NCBI GenBank assembly: GCA_938004815.1
Contig: CALKVR010000923.1
Location: 1-7,518, forward strand
Length of the DNA: 7,518 nucleotides
Source of the DNA: an uncultured Polyangiaceae bacterium
GTDB taxonomy: Bacteria > Myxococcota_A > Polyangia > Polyangiales > Polyangiaceae
Direction of reading: 5' to 3'
The notes under the pieces are model-generated. The model saw only the letters and a list, made by a program, of their open reading frames with translations, was not told the origin of the DNA and made no database searches. The position numbers and the translations under genes are program-made. Below are positions 1-4,536 of the stretch, piece after piece (the stretch's first letter is position 1; the number at the start of each line of letters is the position of its first letter).

Positions 1-103
1 TGGGCGGCGGCGCCGGCTCGGGCGGGGGGTCCGAGCAGGCAACGAGCGCCAAGATGGCGACAAGAACAGCTTTTTGTTGGGCGGTCTGTAGAATCCCGGT
101 CAC
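1..103 (-). CDS. Probable lipoprotein, N-terminal part only
   Basis: Read on the minus strand, a GTG at 103-101 opens a frame that stays open to the window edge (34 codons). The predicted start MTGILQTAQQK is followed by a hydrophobic stretch (residues 12-22) and a lipobox L20-V21-A22-C23. Then comes a Pro-rich segment (S-D-P-P-P-E-P-A-P-P-P), the usual flexible tether after the lipid-modified Cys. A Shine-Dalgarno-like GAGG at 116-113 lies 9 bases before the GTG. By analogy with this class, the protein would be exported by Sec, lipidated on C23 and anchored in a membrane facing the periplasm or cell surface. Its function cannot be told from so little. It diverges from the kinase operon, so the two may share a control region. 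The n-region has only one Lys, which is weak for a signal peptide. The opposite strand is also open here, so the call rests on the signal-peptide pattern. Confidence 0.55.
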   Translation of the reverse strand, partial: MTGILQTAQQKAVLVAILALVACSDPPPEPAPPP

Positions 104-118
104 GTCACCAAGCCTCGT

Positions 119-144
119 GGCCACACCGGGCAAGCCCAGTGGCC
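119..144. repeat. Imperfect inverted repeat, possible operator
   Basis: The outer arms GGCCAC (119-124) and GTGGCC (139-144) are exact reverse complements. Inside them, GGGC (128-131) and GCCC (134-137) form a second dyad around AA at 132-133. The left side has three extra bases between the arms and the right side has one, so symmetry is imperfect by two bases. The same DNA can also be read as a direct repeat, GTGGCCA at 117-123 and 139-145, spaced 22 bases (about two helical turns). It sits between the divergent genes, where a repressor or activator could act on both. G+C-rich DNA makes such dyads by chance, so this is only a candidate. Confidence 0.3.
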
Positions 145-176
145 ATGTCGCACGTCTCTAGCCTAGCCGTAGCTCT

Positions 177-186
177 GGAAGAGGAA
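177..186 (+). promoter_or_regulatory. Shine-Dalgarno-like site favouring the kinase start at 196
   Basis: The purine run GGAAGAGGAA includes GAGGA at 181-185, with a 10-base spacer before ATG 196. Neither GTG 139 nor ATG 145 has a comparable purine run just upstream. This is the main reason for placing the kinase start at 196. Confidence 0.45.
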
Positions 187-195
187 ACGAGCGAG

Positions 196-1488
196 ATGGA
201 ACAGATGGGCGAGTACCTCGTCCGCCGCCTCATCGGGGAGGGGGGGATGGGGAAGGTATACGAGGCCGAAGAGCGACTCTCCAAGCGCCGCGTGGCGCTC
301 AAGGTCTTGCACGCCGAGCTCTCCAAGAGCGAGCACGCCCGGCGGCTGTTCCTCAACGAGATGCAGATCCTCGCCCGGGTGGAGCACGGCAACATCGTCC
401 GCAGCCTCGCCAGCATCGAGGTGAACGGCGAGCTCGTCATGGTGCTCGAGTACCTGGACGGGCGGACGTTGCGCCGGGTCCTGGGCGAGCGAGGCCGCCT
501 CGCGTGGACCGAGGCGGTCGGGGTGGTCGCCAGCACCGCGGCCGCGCTGGTCTGCGCGCACAGCCAGAGCCCGCCCATCATCCACCGGGATCTCAAGCCC
601 GAGAACATCATGGTGCTGAGCGACGGCTCCATCAAGGTCATGGACTTCGGCATCGCCAAGGTCGTCGAGGCGATGAACCAGACGAACACCCAGAGCGTCG
701 GAACGCTCCAGTACATGAGCCCCGAGCAGATCGACGCCCACACGATCGATCACCGCTCCGATCTGTACTGCCTCGGGCTCATCCTCTACGAGCTGCTCGA
801 GGGCAAGCCGCCGTTCGTCTCGAACTCGCCGCGGCAGCTCTTGAACCTCCAATGCACCGCCGAGCCGCCCGCGCTCTCCGACGAGGTCCGCCGCGGCTTG
901 CCCAAGGGCGTCGAGGAGCTCGTCTACAACCTCCTCGAGAAGGCGCCCGAGGACCGGCCCTACCTCGCCGAAGACGTGGTCACGCGCCTCGAGCCGTTCA
1001 TCCCCGCCGGCGGCACCGCCCTCGGCGCGGCCCCGGCGCGCTCGACGCAGGCGAGCCCGTCGCCGCGCGCTCGCCCTTCGATGGGCGCGACCGGCGAGCG
1101 CACCACCCCCGAAGCGCGCCCTTCGGATCCTTCGGCCCGCGCTTCCACGCCCGATCGGTCGAGCGGCCCTGCACGCATCGCCGCCCCATCGGCCGCGCCG
1201 GCCGGCAGCGCCGCCGCGGGGCCCACGCTGCCCTCCGAGGGTGAGTCGGCCGACCCCGCACCGAAGCAGGCCATCAAGCGCGCCGACACGATCGCGCTGC
1301 TCGAGAAGGCGGAGCGCCCGCGCGACGTCCCCACGACGGTCGCCATCGCGATCATCGTCGGGCTGTCGATCTTCGCGGGGCTCGCGGCGTACGCGACGCG
1401 CGCGACGTCGTCGCCGTCGGCGAACCCCAGCGAGACGGCGGCCCCGGCCGAGAAGGCGCCCGCCGGCTCATCGAAGTGGAAGAAGTGA
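196..1488 (+). CDS. Transmembrane Hanks-type Ser/Thr protein kinase (PknB-like)
   Basis: The protein has 430 residues and is predicted to phosphorylate Ser/Thr in partner proteins using ATP. From ATG 196 the kinase domain spans about residues 8-270. It has a Gly loop GEGGMGKV (14-21), the ATP lysine in VALK (K36), the paired alpha-C Glu (E55), HRDLKPEN (130-137, catalytic D132), DFG (150-152) and GTLQYMSPEQ. All catalytic residues are present, and the HRD arginine implies control by activation-loop phosphorylation (T163, T165, S167 and T170 are candidates). A Pro/Ala/Ser-rich linker (about 271-375) leads to one membrane helix (about 381-401). Only some 28 residues follow outside, so no sensor domain is seen. 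The frame extends upstream to GTG 139 and ATG 145. I prefer 196 for its Shine-Dalgarno match, better codon bias downstream and space left for the divergent gene. Gene 2 begins 3 bases after the stop. The substrate is unknown; the neighbouring pseudokinase-cytochrome is a natural candidate. Confidence 0.96.
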   Translation: MEQMGEYLVRRLIGEGGMGKVYEAEERLSKRRVALKVLHAELSKSEHARRLFLNEMQILARVEHGNIVRSLASIEVNGELVMVLEYLDGRTLRRVLGERGRLAWTEAVGVVASTAAALVCAHSQSPPIIHRDLKPENIMVLSDGSIKVMDFGIAKVVEAMNQTNTQSVGTLQYMSPEQIDAHTIDHRSDLYCLGLILYELLEGKPPFVSNSPRQLLNLQCTAEPPALSDEVRRGLPKGVEELVYNLLEKAPEDRPYLAEDVVTRLEPFIPAGGTALGAAPARSTQASPSPRARPSMGATGERTTPEARPSDPSARASTPDRSSGPARIAAPSAAPAGSAAAGPTLPSEGESADPAPKQAIKRADTIALLEKAERPRDVPTTVAIAIIVGLSIFAGLAAYATRATSSPSANPSETAAPAEKAPAGSSKWKK

Positions 1489-1491
1489 CCG

Positions 1492-4400
1492 ATGCGACGC
1501 GGCAGTCCCCAAGACAACGGTTTCTCCCGCCCGCGGGGTGAGCCTGTCGGGTACGGCCGCGCGGCGCGCATCGATCTCGAAGGCGGCGTCGAGCTCTTCC
1601 GCCTCGAGCCGGCCGATCGCGCGATCGCGATCGCCTGGCGCGAGCTCGACGCCCACGGGCTCGGCGGCTTCTTCGACGCGGGCGAAGACGCGCGCGGGCC
1701 GTGGCTCGTCCGGCGCGACGATCTGACCCTCGCGCGCCTGCTCAAGACCGAGCGCGAAGGCATCCCCTGGGAGCGCGCCTCCCGGATCGCCCTCGACGTC
1801 GCCGAGGCGCTCGCGCACGCGGAGCGCAGCGGTATCTCCCCGGGCCCGCTCGGCCCCGACGCCATCCACGTGCGCGACGACGGCGGCGCCTGGCTCGCGG
1901 CCGACCCGCTCTTCGCCTCTCAGCTCGGGGCCGAGGAGCCGGCCGGCACCGGGACCGTCTCTCCGCTTTGGTGCCCGCCGCGACAAGCCGAGGGCGCCGC
2001 GTGGGACAGCGCCGCGAACCGCTACGTCCTCGGCCTCGTGCTCTACAAGATGCTCTCGGGCTCGCACCCGTTCTCGGGCGCCGGCCTGCGCCGTGCGCTC
2101 GAGGCGGCCGCCACCCAAGAGGCGCCCCCCCTCCCCGACCGCGTCGCCTCCGCGCTCCCTCCGGGTCTCCAGAGCCTCGTGTTGCGCCTGCTCCACCCCG
2201 ACGAGCGCGAGCGCCCCGCGTCCGCCGAAGCCGTCGCCGACGCCCTCAGCCACTTCTCTCCCCGCGCCGGCGCCCGCGCCCATCTCCCCATCGCCCGCGC
2301 AACGGTCCGCGCCTCCAGTCACGGGGCCGTGCCCGTCTCCCCGTCCCCCGCGCCCGTGCCCGTGCCCGTGCCCGATCCCGCGCGGCTCCCTCCACGCTCT
2401 CCCTCCCCCTCTCCGTCTCCGACTCCTTCACGCCGCGGGTTGTTTCGCACCCTCCTCCCTCTCGCTCTCGGCCTCGCCATCGCCGGCGGCGCCCTCGCCA
2501 GCCTCGAGCCACAAAAGGCGTCGCCCACCAAGAAGCAGGTCGACGTCGACGAGCAGGCGGCCCTCGTCCAATCCGAGATGAACGCCGAGAGCTGCGCGTC
2601 GTGCCACCCGCGCCAGGCCGCCGAGTGGCGCCGCAGCGTCATGGGGCACGCCATCAAGAGCCCCCTCTTCAACTCGCTCGAGTCGGTCGTACAAGAGCAG
2701 ATCGGCCGCGACTTCGACTGCCCCAACGGGGCCGGCGTGCTCCGCAAGACGACGCCCGAGCTCGCTTGTCGCGACAGGCAGACGAACCTGCCCGTGAGCG
2801 GCTCGGGCGGTGAGCACTGGTGCGTCAACTGTCACGCCCCGGCCGAGGTCATCGAGGCCAAGATGCCGCCGTGGCAGGGCCGGGCCGGCGGCGACCCTCG
2901 CGCCAATTTCCCCGTCCGCGATCTGCTCAGCGAGCAAGCGATGGAGGGGATCTCCTGCAACTTCTGCCACACCGTCCACGGTCCGGTCACGCCGCGCTCG
3001 CGCGGCTACCAGGGCAACCCCAGCTGGACGTCGTTCGTGAGCGGCGTCACCTTCTCGTCGCGCCCCGAAGATCTGCGCGGCCGCTTCGGCATCGCCAACA
3101 GCGGCTACGACATGCGGCCCGAGACGTTCCTGCTCGGGCGCGGCGCCGATCCCGAGTCGGGCCTCGTTCATCAGCGGCCGTCCGACGCGACGCGCGCGTA
3201 CCTCAAGTCGAGCGACTTCTGCGGCAGCTGCCACGACGTGCGCCTCTTCGGCACCGACGTCATCGGCGCGACCAAGGGTGAGCACTTCAAGCGCCTGCGC
3301 AACGGCTACTCCGAGTGGGTCGACTGGGCGGCGACCGAGAAGCGTAAGGGTCGCGAGCCCGCCACCTGCCAGGGCTGCCACATGTCCACGTTCCCCGGGG
3401 TGTGCGAGCCGCGCGCAGGCGCCGACGGCGGCGAGGGTTGCCCGCCGGGCACGCGATTCAGCCCGCGGCCTCCGGGCACGCCCGCGGACGGGTTCGTCGC
3501 GCAGGGCTCGAACGAAAAGACGCAGGTGTCGACGCACTACTTCTCGGGCGTCGATCTGCCGCTCGCGCGCGAGTACCCCGAGGGCTTGCTCGACGAGGCC
3601 GCCCTCGACAGCGCCGGCATCCCGGTGAGCGCAGAGGCACGCCGTGATCAGCTGCTCCGCGCTTCGTTCGCGTTCGGCCTCGGCCGGGCGAGCGTCCGCG
3701 GTGGCCGGCTCGAGCTGCCGATCGAGATCGAGAACGTCGGCGCGGGCCACCGGGTGCCGGCCGGCTTCAGCCAGGAGCGCGAGATCTGGGTGCACCTCAA
3801 GGTGACCGACGCGCGGGGTCGGGTGCTCTACGAGGTCGGCCGCGTCGATCGCGCCGACCAAGATCTTCGCGACAAGATCTTCGCGTCCGTGAACACCAAC
3901 CCGCGCAGCGTCGATCGTCAGGGCCGGCCCGAGGGGCTGTTCGGCGCCGACGTTATCGACGGGCCCGACGTGCCGCAGTGGTCGCCGAAGCCCGATCTCG
4001 GGGGCACGAGCTTCCGCGGCAAGGGGCTCGTCAACTTCCAGAACGGCTTTCTCCGCTGCGTCCGTTGCATCGGCGTGGTGGCGGCCGACGGCTCGTGCCT
4101 GCCCGGCCCCGGCCAGGGGCGCACGCGCTCCGATCGCTTCGAGGACGGGGTCTACGACATCGACACGGGGCAATGCACCTCGAACCTGACGGGCCACAAC
4201 GCGCTCTTCGAGACGTTCTTTCCGGTGGGCGCGCTCGACGCGACGCGCGGCATCCTGAAGGCCCCCGACGCGATCATCGACACGCGCTCGGCGCCGCCCA
4301 ACGTCAAGCTCACGTACACCTACGATCTCACGCTCGGCGCGCCAGGGCCGTTCAAGATCGAGGCGCGCCTCCTCTTTCGCGCGTTCCCTCCGTTCTTGAT

Positions 4401-4536
4401 CCGCGCGTTCGCGGCGTACGAGCGTGAGATGGCGGCGCTCGGGCGGCGCCCGAGCGGGCCGCTCGTCGACGACAAGATGCTCGAGCGGCTCGACATCGTG
4501 GAGCTCGCGAAGGTCGCCGAGACGATCGGCCCATGA
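1492..4536 (+). CDS. Pseudokinase-transmembrane-pentaheme cytochrome c fusion
   Basis: The protein has 1014 residues. Residues 22-256 look like the Ser/Thr kinase fold with key residues lost. A Val-Pro/Ser-Pro linker (279-313) and one helix (about 317-338) follow. The C-terminal half, predicted to be periplasmic, has five CXXCH heme c sites: CASCH (368-372), CVNCH (444-448), CNFCH (489-493), CGSCH (577-581) and CQGCH (626-630). H386, H496, H598, H682 and H753 could be distal heme ligands. GAGHRVPAGF and the beta-rich segment after it (about 750-785) resemble the C-terminal region of cytochrome c554-type multiheme proteins. CVRCI (856-860) lacks the heme His. The likely role is periplasmic electron transfer or redox sensing tied to a cytoplasmic pseudokinase. 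The start ATG is 3 bases after the kinase stop, with GGAAGAAG at 1478-1485 as a ribosome site. The end overlaps gene 3 by ATGA. No frameshift is visible: one frame with steady codon bias runs through both halves. Electron donor and acceptor are unknown. Confidence 0.93.
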   Translation: MRRGSPQDNGFSRPRGEPVGYGRAARIDLEGGVELFRLEPADRAIAIAWRELDAHGLGGFFDAGEDARGPWLVRRDDLTLARLLKTEREGIPWERASRIALDVAEALAHAERSGISPGPLGPDAIHVRDDGGAWLAADPLFASQLGAEEPAGTGTVSPLWCPPRQAEGAAWDSAANRYVLGLVLYKMLSGSHPFSGAGLRRALEAAATQEAPPLPDRVASALPPGLQSLVLRLLHPDERERPASAEAVADALSHFSPRAGARAHLPIARATVRASSHGAVPVSPSPAPVPVPVPDPARLPPRSPSPSPSPTPSRRGLFRTLLPLALGLAIAGGALASLEPQKASPTKKQVDVDEQAALVQSEMNAESCASCHPRQAAEWRRSVMGHAIKSPLFNSLESVVQEQIGRDFDCPNGAGVLRKTTPELACRDRQTNLPVSGSGGEHWCVNCHAPAEVIEAKMPPWQGRAGGDPRANFPVRDLLSEQAMEGISCNFCHTVHGPVTPRSRGYQGNPSWTSFVSGVTFSSRPEDLRGRFGIANSGYDMRPETFLLGRGADPESGLVHQRPSDATRAYLKSSDFCGSCHDVRLFGTDVIGATKGEHFKRLRNGYSEWVDWAATEKRKGREPATCQGCHMSTFPGVCEPRAGADGGEGCPPGTRFSPRPPGTPADGFVAQGSNEKTQVSTHYFSGVDLPLAREYPEGLLDEAALDSAGIPVSAEARRDQLLRASFAFGLGRASVRGGRLELPIEIENVGAGHRVPAGFSQEREIWVHLKVTDARGRVLYEVGRVDRADQDLRDKIFASVNTNPRSVDRQGRPEGLFGADVIDGPDVPQWSPKPDLGGTSFRGKGLVNFQNGFLRCVRCIGVVAADGSCLPGPGQGRTRSDRFEDGVYDIDTGQCTSNLTGHNALFETFFPVGALDATRGILKAPDAIIDTRSAPPNVKLTYTYDLTLGAPGPFKIEARLLFRAFPPFLIRAFAAYEREMAALGRRPSGPLVDDKMLERLDIVELAKVAETIGP
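1555..2259 (+). other. Pseudokinase domain (residues 22-256 of the fusion)
   Basis: The fold is recognisable from its C-lobe landmarks. These are SPLWCPPRQ (157-165, in place of the ..YMSPEQ segment of the upstream kinase), RYVLGLVLYKMLSGSHPF (177-194, matching LYCLGLILYELLEGKPPF next door) and ERPASAEAV (240-248, with the late conserved Arg). The catalytic parts are gone. There is no Gly-rich loop. The VALK position reads IAIAWRE without a clear Lys. The HRDLKPEN region reads PGPLGPDA (117-124), losing the catalytic Asp, Lys and Asn. DFG reads DPL (138-140), and the subdomain IX Asp is Asn (N176). Phosphotransfer is not expected. A scaffold or regulatory role, perhaps binding or being phosphorylated by the upstream kinase, is inferred. 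It probably arose by duplication of such a kinase. Confidence 0.85.
2326..2430 (+). repeat. Low-complexity Val-Pro / Ser-Pro linker repeat
   Basis: Residues 279-313 of the fusion contain tandem VP and SP dipeptides (PVPVPVP, SPSPSPSP), giving a C-rich coding strand. It is a stiff, extended tether between the pseudokinase and the membrane helix. Tandem GTGCCC units near 2350-2370 could slip and vary in copy number by whole codon pairs. Confidence 0.8.
2593..3381 (+). other. Five-heme c-type cytochrome module
   Basis: This span runs from the first to the fifth CXXCH motif (residues 368-630 of the fusion). The motifs are spaced 76, 45, 88 and 49 residues apart, irregularly, as in cytochrome c554/hydroxylamine-oxidoreductase-type proteins rather than in c3 or c7 repeats. 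Extra Cys pairs C410/C426 and C638/C650 lie between or after heme sites and could form disulfides in the periplasm. Heme attachment would need the host's cytochrome c maturation system, which is not in this window. Confidence 0.88.

Larger units (their letters stand above)
104..195. promoter_or_regulatory. Divergent intergenic/control region
   Basis: This 92-base stretch lies between the divergent lipoprotein start and the preferred kinase start at 196. It contains CTAG twice (158-161, 163-166; a tandem TAGCCTAGCC at 159-168), a tetranucleotide rare inside bacterial genes. When read in the kinase frame, its codons (CTA, GTA, TCT, GCT, GAA, GAA) are less G/C-ending than the codons after 196. 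Both points suggest control DNA rather than coding DNA. No convincing -35/-10 pair was found. If the kinase instead starts at GTG 139, the region shrinks to 35 bases. Confidence 0.4.

Noticed and set aside
89..94. TAGAAT as a -10 promoter hexamer
   Set aside because: It matches 5 of 6 consensus bases, but no -35-like hexamer lies 15-18 bases upstream, and it falls inside the divergent lipoprotein's signal-peptide codons. Myxobacterial promoters are hard to call by eye.
3..161. Plus-strand Gly-rich frame from 3 to a TAG at 159-161, as the tail of an upstream gene
   Set aside because: It is open, but it is the mirror of the Pro-rich tether on the minus strand. It has no distinctive feature, whereas the minus strand shows a full lipoprotein signal pattern with a ribosome site.
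1621..1634. Overlapping GCGATCGC octamers resembling the cyanobacterial HIP1 element
   Set aside because: They are explained by the codons for Ala-Ile-Ala-Ile-Ala in the pseudokinase and the high G+C content.
2431..2450. Twin-arginine (Tat) export motif SRRGLF before the membrane helix of the fusion
   Set aside because: It fits the loose consensus, but it follows about 310 cytoplasmic residues, and c-type cytochromes are exported unfolded by Sec. The Arg pair is better read as positive-inside anchoring.
2428..4197. Long open frame on the minus strand, antisense to the pentaheme fusion
   Set aside because: Its codons are complements of strongly biased plus-strand codons. High-G+C genes give long antisense frames by default. 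It shows no recognisable domain, and the plus strand encodes clear heme motifs.
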